Assembly: GCA_023053545.1 (NCBI GenBank)
Contig: JAKZAN010000040.1
Span: 1-64,000, forward strand
Reading direction: 5' to 3'
Length of the DNA: 64,000 bases
DNA from: Lepidurus packardi
Taxonomy: Eukaryota > Arthropoda > Branchiopoda > Notostraca > Triopsidae
Position numbers and translations under genes: made by a program. The notes under the pieces are model-generated. The model was not told where the DNA came from. It worked only from the letters and a program-made list of their open reading frames with translations, and made no database searches. Positions 1 to 13,640 of the stretch are shown here, piece by piece (position 1 is the first letter of the stretch; each line of letters starts with the position of its first letter).

Positions 1-355
1 ATATATTAGTGTATCTATTTGGCATTTATTTATTATAATATTTCATACGAAAAAGAAGTATTTATCTGATAATATAATTCTTTTATATTTTACCTATAAT
101 AATAATATTGTCAGCCATAAGCTGCGAATATTATTCGTATTTTCATATTTAAGTTTATGCTAATGACACATTTTCATATTCTACCTCAATTAATCCTATT
201 AATACATAAACTACTTATCTGTGAGCGAACGAAATTTAGAGGCAAGTTTTTTCATGATAAACTAATGGATAGTTTGTCTCTAGACGTTTCCTAGCAAAGA
301 TAATTCGGATGCAGTAGATAACGTAAGCACTTGCCTTCGCTTTCTTTGCTCACAG

Positions 356-2202
356 AGCTCGGCGCAGCTTATGAAGGGCTTCTTGGAGCAGACGGTCGTA
401 GAATAGTGAGTTACTGATTCTTTAATTTCCTTTTAGAAGTTATCTGAATTTGCTTTTAGTTATGGAGAGAACATGCCTTCAGTCATTAAAGCAATTTATG
501 AAGAGATCAATGTGCCCGTACCTCCACATTTATTGGATCCAGCCGAGCAGCGTTCAGAAGATTTTCCGAAGACCGAAAGTACGGCTGTCCAGACCCAACA
601 AGTTATGGTTCCTGAACCCAAGTAAACCCTTACACTTTTCTTTACCAGTCTTTCAGCAGAGGTTTAAAGATGATTCTATCTAGGGTAACACACAACCTGG
701 GTCGCCAGAATAGTCTCAACGTGGCCAAACAAAAGCTGGTACCCCTAGTCAAAAAACGATTTACTCTAGTTCCTCTTGCAAAAGAAGCTGAAAAGCGTAA
801 TTCCTCTTTCCAGAATCATGCGGCCTTAGTTATAATGTATCTCTTTAGAGCCAAAAAGCGTAAAGCGCAATCTCTTTGACCAAGCAGTTTCCACCACACC
901 TGTCAAGAAAGGTACGCCTCGCAAGACTAACAGAACACCCAGAAAACGGACAAATGAAACGCCCCAAAAGGCCTCCGCTTGCAAAACGCCCCAAAAGGCC
1001 TCCGCTTGCAAAAACTCCCCAACAAATCTCCAATCTTCTCACCCCAAGGAAAAGCCCTCGACTGGTCAACAAACTCTTCACTCCGTGTCGGACAGGTAAA
1101 CAAAACATCTCAGATTGTCACTATTGAGTAATTCCACTATTGTCCCTCCTTTAGGTCTGGTTTTGGCCCCAGAAACACCAGAAACAAAACGTCCTGCCCA
1201 AGCTGAGGGAATCACTTGCATAGAGGAGTCGCCTGATGTAAAATTTTTAGGTAAATCACGGAAGTTTTTAATTTCTCGTATTTCTGTATAATCGTTTGTG
1301 GAGGCATTTAATTAGCTTAATTCTTCCTCTTTGTTGTAGGTAGTCGCACCCCACGTGGGACCAGTAAAATGGTTCGACATGGCACCTCATCCTTTTACAT
1401 GCAAAACAATAGCAATTCTTCTCAGACCATCCTTAGGTCGTCCTCACAATTCCTTAGTGACTTTCCCACGAGCAAAGCTTCAGCTCAGGAACTTAAAACA
1501 ACTCAGACTGACGTATGTTCACAGCTTGAGCTACCAGATTCCAACAGAAGGAAACTAATGAGCGAAATGGTACCGAGTGTCACCGAAACTGTTTCACTGA
1601 CCAGCCCATTAGCCCCGCTTAAAGAAGTCCCTGAAGTCAAACGGGAATCCAAACGATTCAGTTTGTCTAGTCCAATCGTCGTTTTCCAACTAGGTACACC
1701 CTCGAAAGACGTTTCACTGACCAGTGTGTCAACTACACCTGTCAAAACTCCGCGCCGGAAGGTCAGAAGAGCCTTACTGGATTTCGACGAGCCCAGGCCG
1801 TTTGTACCGGCATCCGCTTTGACTTCTCCCAACAGTTCCGTATGGTGGGAACGCAAAATATCCCTTTCTTCTTCCACGACCGAAGAAAATGTCTCAGTTT
1901 TCCAAGAAGAGGCTAAGAAACGGAAATGGGAGGAGATGGAGCAGTGTTCTAGCCACGATAATGGTACTGGCAGCGAACACCACGCCCCTTTCAGCCCAAA
2001 GTCCACGCCTGTCAGAGAAGTTCGCTTCCCAAAGCCTTCAGTAGACTCTTCTTTCTGTAAAACGCCCAGGAATGCGAGTTTAAGCTCAACAGATACGAGG
2101 TTTGTGAAAACCAAGTATCCGTTCACGCCCCCGTCCAGCGCTAGTCTGCTTAAGCTTCAATTTGCGGCGCTAGCAGACACAGATAAAGCGGAAATGACGT
2201 AA
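356..2202 (+). CDS. 3' part of a Ser/Thr-Pro-rich basic nuclear-type protein, possibly Treslin/TICRR-like
   Basis: Not firmly recognised. Likely exons are 356-405, 460-621, 684-796, 849-1095, 1155-1250 and 1340-2202 (stop TAA), separated by 52-62-base GT-AG introns; earlier exons lie left of the window. The first two exons encode a helix-like stretch (LMKGFLEQTVVEYYGENMPS, then VIKAIYEEINVPVPP), faintly like the Treslin middle domain. The rest is low-complexity and basic, with many minimal CDK sites (TPRK, TPVK, TPRRK) and RNLFD and RRALLDF motifs. Exon 849-1095 carries a tandem 27-base repeat encoding ACKTPQKAS. A third repeat copy and the downstream frame appear only if one A is removed from the A5 run at 1010-1014, so this exon holds an apparent +1 frameshift. 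A replication or cell-cycle role is inference; Treslin is a weak guess, NPAT a weaker one. Confidence 0.5.
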
Positions 2203-2367
2203 AATTGCCCGCGAGTGGTAGCAAAAGGGTAATTCTATGCTTTTTCTAGGGAGTAAATACTTTGCCTTTGGGATTCAAAAACCTAAAATCGGTTTTAAAG
2301 AGTAGTTTGCTTAAATATGTCACACTTTGTATATATTTTCACGAGATTTACTAGAAAGCCCCCACTC

Positions 2368-4155
<1,788 letters not shown>

Positions 4156-7100
4156 ATTTACGATAATGTTGCCTTTGTTGAAAACAAAAATATTATGTTC
4201 ACGTGTATTTTTCGAATATGACCGACTCTTTCTAGTACTACAGACAACCGCCATGTGGCAAGAAGCCCTGCCCCACTTCATACCCTTTGGAATGCAGTGA
4301 TTGGCGGCAACGCGAAACTCCCAAACACAAAAATCGCATTGCTCTTTCATTGATTTGAATAGCCATTTCGTGTTTTATACGAGAAAGAGAAAAAAAGCAA
4401 GTCTAATTCAACTTTACATGGCTAAAATATTACCTAATGTTGATAATTACCTCAAATTATCAGTAAGTAACTAATTGATATATCTGAATTGTTTCGCTTC
4501 CATTTCGCGGGAATATCTAGAACGGATAAAGACCGGTTCGGTTCTAGGTGGTTTGCCGTTTGTGGGAAAGCTATGTTGGGTTCTCGCTAGATGGTTTATC
4601 CTTATTCAAGTAGATTTTTCTTTTTCTACTCTTTCCATAGATGGTGCGAGATGCTTAAAATCGACCCTTTTCTGTGGGCGGACGTGGTTGGGTTTCTGTA
4701 CTTGTAGCTGGAGCAAAGTCGGGTTTGTCAGGTGTTGTAGCTACAAAGTGAGACATTGTTGGAGGCAGACAACACACCAGCTAGTCTCTGTCGTGCAATT
4801 TTCTTCGCAGCAAAGGAAATTATAAAAATTTTATCGCGAAGAAAAGAGAGTGGCAATCGCACGGTTGTGACCTACTGAATCTTGGATTGTGACAAAACTC
4901 AACAGTAGAATTGTCAAAGACAAGCAAGACACATCGAACGGGTGATGTAGTTATCCTTTCCAGAAGCAAGTTCGACATAAACGTAAGATTCCTCCTATTG
5001 TGCCAGTGATAAGTTTCCAAATAGTGCCTACAGTGGCATTATTTACTGGAGAGTAATCGTTGTTATCCAGACTTTTCGATAAATTGTGGGCAAAGGAAAC
5101 AAACTTGTCGCCGCTTGGGAACTTTCAAGGTAAAGCGATCCTTATCTTACTAACCAGTAAGAGTTCTTTCTTTTTTTAATCTCAAGTCGAATCACATGAT
5201 AGTAGTACCATAATACATTTGGGCAATAACCCCAACCTTACAAATACGTCTTATCAGCTTCCCGCAACATTTAGTCGTTTTTAAACTCAAATTTTTGAGA
5301 TAAAACCATTAGAACTACCTCACGGGAAGCTTCCGAAGGTATGCTTGTGTACGTCTACTAAAAACAATTACAGCAGGACGGTTTATTGAATCAGATAAGG
5401 TAACTTTTTTTGCGAAGGTGTCTCTTTTTTAAATAAAACATTTTTTCTTATTTTGACTCGCCTTTGACTTTTCTGCTAATTCCAATGAATTGGGGTTTGG
5501 ACCGTGACGCTGATATCGAAAAACCTAGTCTGTTATATCCGCCACCTGTACTTTCGTTACATGTGGTGGCATTTGCATATCATTAAACCCATCAGCTCAC
5601 TCCCAATCTCTCCCACAAAAAAACTGGAACTGTAGCTGCTACACTTATATCTTCCCGCTTTTTCTCCACAAATTTTTCTGGTTTTCTTAGTGTATTGCTT
5701 CCAGTACTCAACCAAACTTCTTGTTGCCAGGGTCAAGTCACTGGGGTTATCAATTAATGAAAGCGAGACTTTCGTAATTTGCATACACTGAGACCTGCGT
5801 TCAAAAACTTGACCAATCCTTAGGAAAGGCAAGTCTTGGACTCGTTTGAAAACTGGATTTAATTCCATCAACATAAAAAATTACCGTGTTACCGTAGTTT
5901 AATGTACTTTTGGGTACGAAGAAACAGCTTCTTTCCGTTACGATTGGCCAGAAGAAGAAAAAGGACCCTAAAAAAAAGATCAAACCAGTTTTCAAGTTGC
6001 CGCGAACTAAGCAATGGAATTGATAAGAAGGTAAGGTAACTGTTAGGTTTAGCCAATCTTCCTCCTGGAAATGGTGCATTTGTCCGGAAGGGTCAGGCAA
6101 AGGTCAAGATAGGTCAAGGACGGAACTGGGTCTCTGGAAAGTACGCGTTTCTTCTCTTATCATCCTTTGATCTCAAGTCTCGAAAAGAACGTTCACCACG
6201 GTTTACAACCCTTAGGCATGGAATTGCCAGACAAAAAGAAAAAGAGGTCAAAGGGAAACGAGGTTAAAGTTGAAAAGAGGGTTTACCCCCTTTTTCGGGT
6301 TGGTTACTTCTTGCTTGTGTTCCCTTAAATCTTTATCGCTCGGGGAAAAGGACACGAATATCGTCAAGAAAAGCTTAAGAGTTGAAAACTCCAAAGCAAG
6401 CTCCAGAGTTTGATGTTTTGAAAGGTTTTTTTTTTTAGCATTAGTTTATTTATCAGCGAGATTAAACCCGTTTTTATTAACGATATGGCCTAGGACAAGG
6501 TTCAAAGGGCCCTGATAATAGGCAAGCACTTATAGAAGACCGGATGAATCACGTGATAGGCCTAGGTCAACTTAGTTATTCAAGAGGTCCAGCATCGACC
6601 AAATTATTTTTTGGTTAATAAATTTACGATATAGTTATAAAAAAGGTCAGTTAATTTGGAGCGTCTTGGAAGAGCAAGCGAATTAAGGTAGGGAGAAGGA
6701 AAATCAAAATACCCGTTCAAACTGTCGGAATTTATCAAAATGCACTTTTAAGGGGAGGAGCTTAATTTGGCGAAAAACAGGTAGTTGCGGAATAAGCTGT
6801 TTTGGTTAACTGTTTGGATGGTAATATAAAAGCCATACGAAAGGTTGCTTTCGTTTCCTTCAGGGTTTTGTTGATGAGAGAATAGAAGGTCTCTTATTTT
6901 CATTGTCGTCTTAAGTATTGAACCCTTTGGGTTGAGAAGGGGGTTGTTTTTGGCCTTGGCCAAAATTCGCATCGCTTATTTTGGCCAAAAACACCCCCTC
7001 CATTTTTCCAAGGAGACTTTTAAGACTCGAAAGGGTTCCTTCTTGTGCTCCGGAAATTTTTGAATCGTCTGACCCTTTTCTTTTGAACCTGTTTTCGGAG

Positions 7101-9637
7101 AGCTGAACCTTTAGACAGGGAAAAAGAAACCGAAAACGATTTTCTTCAAACTAGGTTTCTTATGAGCGCGGTTTTGATATCCTGGACCTGTTTTGTTAGC
7201 GTACCTTTTTCTGAGAAAACTGGCCATATTTTTTGTTGTTGTTGTAGGTTCAAACAAAAAACCTTTGATAAATACCGGGCATTCATTTTTCTTTGGTATG
7301 CTTGAAGTCTGGGGAGGGAATGTGTGGCTAGAAAAGACTTTTTCTTCTGGTTTATTTTATTTATTTATGCACGCGTAATTGGATGCGTAGGAAATTCGGA
7401 AAGGATATGCAAATAGGTGAGGATGTCATTAAAAAGTACGTTTACCATGACCCTGAGCATTTTTAGCGAGCCAAAGTAAGCAAATAAAAAGTAGTTTTCC
7501 TTATCACGGATTTTCTGTTTGTCTGTTCGTTTTTATTGTGTTTAGTACTAAATACAGAGAAAATGTAGCCGAAATATGGGTACGAGTCGTGTTATACATG
7601 TAGTGGTTAGAATTTTCGAGGTAACCCGGTTTTTATGTATTCGGAGAATGGATATAAATAATGCTATGGTTAATGCTCGGGTATTGTCTTTTTTGCCTCT
7701 TGGCTGCGTTATTTTGGTACTCGAAAATATGTTCGAAAAGTATATCGAACATAATTATAAGAAGGGGAAGAGGATTACTGTGAGCGTAGACCTTTTTACA
7801 GTCCTACTACAAACCGGTATGGCAAGAAATTCCTTATCTTGGTTTTTCGCGGAATATTTTGCGAATTAAGCTGCGTTCATATAAGACAGAAAAGCTGTTG
7901 GCCATCGCACACGTGTCTGTATTTGCTTAGGTTTTTCACAGTTGCTCAGTAGCGAACAAGGGGAAACAAACACGCAATTTATCCACTTTTTCATTGTTGA
8001 GTGACTTACATTATAACATGACATTCAAGACGGAAACGCTACGGGTCAATTGCTTTTAGAACAGTTAATTGCAAGACTCGAGTGATTGCAAGATTTTTGG
8101 GACACGTGTCCCGTTACTCTTACACTTTGTATAAGATTATGTAATAAAAGTTCAATTGCCAGTGAGTTGCAGATATTTTTTCAGATATGTTGGCTAATCG
8201 TGCGCAGTAATTTTGCATACGCTAGGAGCGTCCTTGAGAGCGGCTCATTAACACGTGTGGTTTAGGTTTAATGGAACCAAGTTTTCCAGCAAAAGTGCTG
8301 TCATCAGTCGGTCGTTTTTCAAATGGAGAAAGCAACAAAGTATTTTAGTTTAGAAACGAACCGTTAGGTGCCACTAGACGTCCTAACCTAACCGTTACCA
8401 GGTCGTGTCTAATTCAAGTCCAAATTAATTTGTACTTGAACAAGCAACTATGAAATTGAAAAAAAGTCGATGGGTGGTGGGTGGGGAGAAACACGTTTTG
8501 ATATTACGTATACTTTCTGAACTTATATCAAGCAACTTTTCAGTCAGTTTTCGCTCCAATTTAGTAACCAAAGGTAATTAGAAAACGCGTGTCGTGCGAC
8601 GCATGTTAAGGAGAAAGAAGTTGCAAGTTCGGGCTTGTCTGGTCTTTTCTTTACCGTTGCAATTCCATTTGAGCTTGCGTGAGTATCTTACTTTTGGCAC
8701 GTAGGTAAAACTTGGCATCTTTTCGAGTTACCTTGATTTGAGCATTTCCCAGAGCCAGAAAATTATACAATAGGACAACTTGGCCAATGGGGGTCATCAA
8801 CATGTTTGTTTCTCCTTTTGTTGCGGAACTGTTTTACCCCAATTATCATTGTGACTTGAAAAAGCTACTGTGTAAGTGAACGTAACAGAAATTATTGTTT
8901 TTCTTCTTTTTAATTACCCTACTACGTGTGTGTTCCTGGGAACAAAGCCTTGTTGATACGCGTGTCTAATTTATCCAAACTTGGCTTAGGTTGGGTCCCA
9001 ATTGGGTCTATATTTACGGTTCAAGTAGTTAAAATAGCGTACTGTATGCTTTATTCCAAGTCAGACAGGCAAATTCTAAGATCCCTTTTCTAATTTACAC
9101 AAATCCTAATATTGAGTCTAACATTGTTAATAAATCCAATCAATAATTAATAATTAAAGACGCAGCATGAACTTGTTTCCCTAAGGTGAGTTCTGCTTAA
9201 GTGGTCTTTGGTGTTTCAGTGTTCTGATAATGAGGAATTGCGAATTTTCTGGCTATTGCAATCTCCCAGGGCTGCACCAACGTAACAAACATTCAACATT
9301 AAGAGGGAAACTCTAAGTATCACGATTACTTTAAAAGATACACCGGAATCTATCGAAATTCTACTATAAAGAATCGTTTTGATAGTAGTAATACATATAC
9401 GTAACTTTCATCGTAATATCCTAAGTGTTACACCGTTTACAATATCGTATTTGTAACTGTACAAACGTCACTAATGGATTCCCCCCACTTTACTTTTTCT
9501 GCTGTAAATTATACTTTGCACTGTAGTTTTTGCAATATTTTATGGGTCTAAAAGACAACAGATAGCTGTAGTTTATTGCTATGTGTAATGCAAACCCCTA
9601 GTAATTTTCGCAACAAACGCCGCAAAAGTAAAGGGAT

Positions 9638-9860
9638 TTGTATGTATGCATGTGTGTGTGTGTCTGTGCATTAAATGCTCATCTAATCTTGCCCCAGTTT
9701 CGGAGCGATTTAAAAGGTAGTTTTCGCTCGCCTGTTGCCCTGACGATACGAACCAGGTCTGTTCGACCTTTTGGGTCTGGTAATAATGTAGACCTCTCTC
9801 TTTCTCTCGCACTCTTTTACTCTCTTTCTCTCCCGCGCGCGCACATACACACTCGCACAT
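9638..9860. repeat. Simple-sequence patches: GT-rich and CT/CG-rich
   Basis: A TATG/GT-rich tract near 9638-9665 is followed by a CT-rich tract from about 9792, grading into alternating CG then CA near 9834-9855. These are visible low-complexity repeats; no function is assigned. Confidence 0.8.
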
Positions 9861-12826
9861 GGTCCTAGCTGGCACGGGCCGAACATTTGGTCTGTTGCTG
9901 AAGCAACATCCGGTCGTTCTTGTCTATATGCCAGGAACTAAAACCCAGCATCCCTGTCCTCCCTCTCCCTTTCCCTCCCCCAGCCTCCGTGTTTGTTTGA
10001 TCAGCGGAACCAACACCGGTAGCAAGAAACAGCAGACGAGCACAGAAACAAAATTTGGTAGCTTATTAACATTTGGTTTTTAAAGCGGAAGTTATTTTTA
10101 AAAAAAAATTATGAAAAAAATTATAGTACAAAAGATCTTTTCTTGACATTTTTGCCCAAACATAAACGTCCTCTCACCAAAAAAGTCGTGAATTGAAGGT
10201 TCGTATTACTTGACACCCCCCAAGTGTGATTCTTTTACCCCTTGTGGGCCTTTCTTTTACCCCCAAAGTCGCCCTCTTTGGGTTTTTTTTCACCCCCACG
10301 TGCATTTTTCTGGCATAAAATATGACTTTCGCGATGAGAAATTGCGCGCCTCTTCTTTATTTGCGAGGCGGAAAGGGGGGCTAAGAATGTGGTGACTTCA
10401 TTTGGACGAACAAGTTTGACTGGCTGAGAAAAAAAAAGGGTTTGGGGCTTCCGAGGGGAGATTTCGTGTGGCGTGTGGCATGGAAGTCTCAGGTTTGCGT
10501 CTGTCGTGAACTTGAGCTGTGCCGAGGGGCTGCTGGACTGCAGAGATCTCCACAGCATCTCGAAGGGGGTTTTCAGAGAAAGAGCTACAGCGATCTTGGC
10601 AAGCGCTACCGTTTTCCAGGTTTTCAGCTCCATATTTGGACAGCATCCGTGCAAACGGAGCTAAGGGGGTTCTGGGGGTGGAAGGTATCCCCCAGACGTT
10701 TTACCGAGGCCTGAAAGCAGGCAGCTTGTGCTCTTGCTCACTTCGTAAGACATGGAGACGCGTGGAGATGCATTGAAGCGCAGTGAACATGTTTCGAAAG
10801 ATGAGAAAGAATAAGAGGAGGGAAAAGAAAGTAAAAGTAGAGGTTAAAACTGAAGCTGAAGCAATTTTCCACCCCTTTTTCCCTCTCTTTCGGAACAGAT
10901 TTGAGCTATAAATTGGCTTTTAGAACAGGGAAAGACTGTACGTAACTTTTTCTGTGTTTTGGGGGGATGGCATAACCAAGGAGGAATACTGAAACGCTTT
11001 GAAATAGATTTTAACGCAAACTAACGCGTGAAAATTCGGGGTTAAGAAATTCCGAATTTTCGTGAAGATATATCGTGCGAGTGATTTGTAGCTCCCAGAG
11101 ATTTCAAAGTTTTCAAGCATTTCTGTAACACAAGATATTTCCGCGCCATTTGAGTAGTGTAGCGTAGAAATTAGCGGAATTTCAGCTCGGGTTTGGCATG
11201 GTTGGTAACTCAAAATTTATGATGGGGTATTGCGTTAAACAAATAATTAAAAGTTACACTAGACGGATAGTGTTGCATTTCTGCGCTCAGAAACCACGGA
11301 CAACTTTGTCATGAAGCTCAAACTAAGAGATTCATGCGTTTGAGCTAAGGGTGTTTTTTTATGCTCAATGAGTAAGTTAAAAAATTAACTTGTATAGTAT
11401 AGTAGGAATTTAGGAATGTAACTTCTATAGTTAGTCAGAAAATGCGTTCAGAAATCTGCTTTTATAGTTGCTACTTTAAATGTATTGAAATTAGTAACAA
11501 ACTTTTTAGAGGAAGATTTGAGATCTAGAGTAGTAAAAAGGTTTTTTTCACAGTTTTACTCTAAAACCTTATTCGTTGACTCTTGAATTCATGTTGGGAG
11601 AAGTGGCACGAGAAAACCGGAAATTTTTTTGTCTTTTGACTTCGAAGTATCATAATGATTACCTAGGAAAAGGCAACGATTCTGTATATTTAAAGAAAGC
11701 GACCGTGTTTTCATGAAATCGTTGATTTCGGACATTTTTGGGGTTCCAGGAAGTATTTCCGTTACATAAACTGCGTCGAATCAATGGAAAAGGGGCCTTT
11801 TGGAGGACAAGGTTTACCCTGCTTTGAATAAAATTAAATCACCGATTAGATCATTGTTGACTCATAGACGAAGCGAAAAATAAATCCTTATGTTCTTTAA
11901 AAAACCTCCTGCAACAACGAATTTCTTAGCGTTTGACACACGCATGTAAGGAGAACCGCAATTTTCCGTTTTCGAGATTTGGTCACCGGGAATACGTCAG
12001 CCGGATTGATGTAACAATGAGCACGTGTGGAGAGGCACATTTGACTTTTCTTGTGGTTAACACTTTTGATACTGAGCGTCACGGGAATTTTTCGAAGAAG
12101 AGAATAGCGGGGGGAAGTGTTTCTAATGCTAATGTTGCTTTGGGTTAAAATTCCTGAATTTTAACCCAAATAAATAGCGTAAAACGTAGCGTTGCGGTCT
12201 TGGGGACTTTCGGACGAAAAGTGTGGAACTAGTTTTTGATTGAGACCGTTTAGGTTTGGGGGCCCCCGAGGTTTAGAGAAAGCTTCTTCTACTTCAGCTT
12301 CGCAAAACTCTTGGACCAAAATATCCAAGTCCGAAATAAACGGGCCAACAACCTGTACTCTAAAATTAACGTGAGTATTATTGGGATAGAAGATATAGCT
12401 ACACATAAAAAGACGGACTTTTTTGAAAATATATTCTTAGGAACACAACCGTTGAGAATAGACTTGTATACATTCTGAAATAAAGGTATGACTTCACGTT
12501 GAACTGGTCCGAGGTTTTTTTTTCTGTTGAGGGGGGAAGGGGTCAAAAAGATGGACGTGTAGCCACAAATCTTTTGTATTTTTGAAAAGTTCATTTGCGT
12601 TCGTACTTGTATTTTTTAAGAAATATCTTCAGAAATGCGTTCGTCATAAGATAATCCCCGAGTCAATAGGTCATAAGAACTTGGAGTCAAGCCACAGAGA
12701 TAAGGCATGGAGGTTTGGGGCTCCCCCCTTTTTCCTCGTTTGCTGGCAGCGACTTGAGATTCAAACTTAGAGATTGGACTTTTTTAGAATAAAGCTTTCC
12801 ATTTAAAAAACTTCTCTTACCTATAG

Positions 12827-12851
12827 TTTTTTTTTGGGGGGGGGGGGGGGG
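12827..12851. repeat. T9-G16 homopolymer block
   Basis: Nine T followed by sixteen G. Runs like this are prone to length error in assemblies and can form G-quadruplexes. A mirror case, C16, lies at 15982-15997 inside the first MEF2 intron. Confidence 0.85.
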
Positions 12852-13504
12852 TTACAATTTGTGTGTTACGAGTGAAGGCAATTTTGATAAAAAGGAACGA
12901 AAATTTGGGATCTTAAGCACAAGTTAGATCCCAATTTGAAGGAAATGTTGATTTTAAGCTTATATTTGTGGACTCCGTTTAGCAGGAATACATTAATACC
13001 AGGAATAGGTCAATTTTTTAAATTTCGTAGTATAATTGTAAGCGCAAAGCTTTAATACTTAATTAGGAATGGAAAGATTTCCAGTTACGTTTTTAGATTT
13101 ATCGTTATCGCTACAGAAATAGGTCGATCTTCGCGTGCGAACTCAAAAGGTTGAATAATTTGGCAGTAGTGCAACCAGAATAGATCTGCCCTTCTCGTAA
13201 TTTAGTGCATCTGACGATTTGTTCTACTCGTTTCTTTCTTACGCTGTCGGATTTTTAACCAAACGCCTTGAAGGAGCTTTTTCCGCGTCTACAATTCCGG
13301 CAGAAATTACAAACCGGATCTCAAAATCGCGCCTTTGTTTAGGCAGCTTACCACAAATAAATGTTAAGACAGAAAGTAGCCTAATTTTAGTTTATTACAT
13401 TCAGTTCTTCCTTTTTCTTCTGAGCGCAGTAATAATGTAAATGTAACCATCTCCTTTGCGTGTTAGAAACCCCCAAAAGGGGAAAGGGAAAAAAAGGAAA
13501 AACC

Positions 13505-13640
13505 TAAAGGACCGTATATATACACCTCGGTATTTCTACGTGTGTTTCCCTCCACCCACCCACCCAGCCCCGGGAGCTGGAGGAGTTGGTGACGTCTGTG
13601 GCGGCGTTTGGACCAATGGGCGTCGGGACGGACGTTTTTG
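13505..13640 (+). promoter_or_regulatory. Candidate promoter-like patch upstream of MEF2
   Basis: A TATATATA string near 13515 is followed by a GC-rich, CpG-containing stretch with a CCAAT box (ACCAATGGG near 13610). This is the most promoter-like sequence in the 11.5-kb spacer and lies about 2 kb before the MEF2 coding start, which is preceded by a 5' UTR splice acceptor. Assignment to MEF2 is inference from composition and position only. Confidence 0.25.

Noticed and set aside
849-1095. NPAT as identity of the first gene (RNLFD and RRALLDF motifs)
   Set aside because: The motif resemblance is short and in low-complexity sequence; the helical exons fit Treslin slightly better, and neither is strong enough for a firm name.
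10235-10776. Overlapping open frames on both strands in a GC-richer patch
   Set aside because: No family resemblance, no consistent splice sites, overlapping on both strands as expected for GC-rich non-coding DNA.
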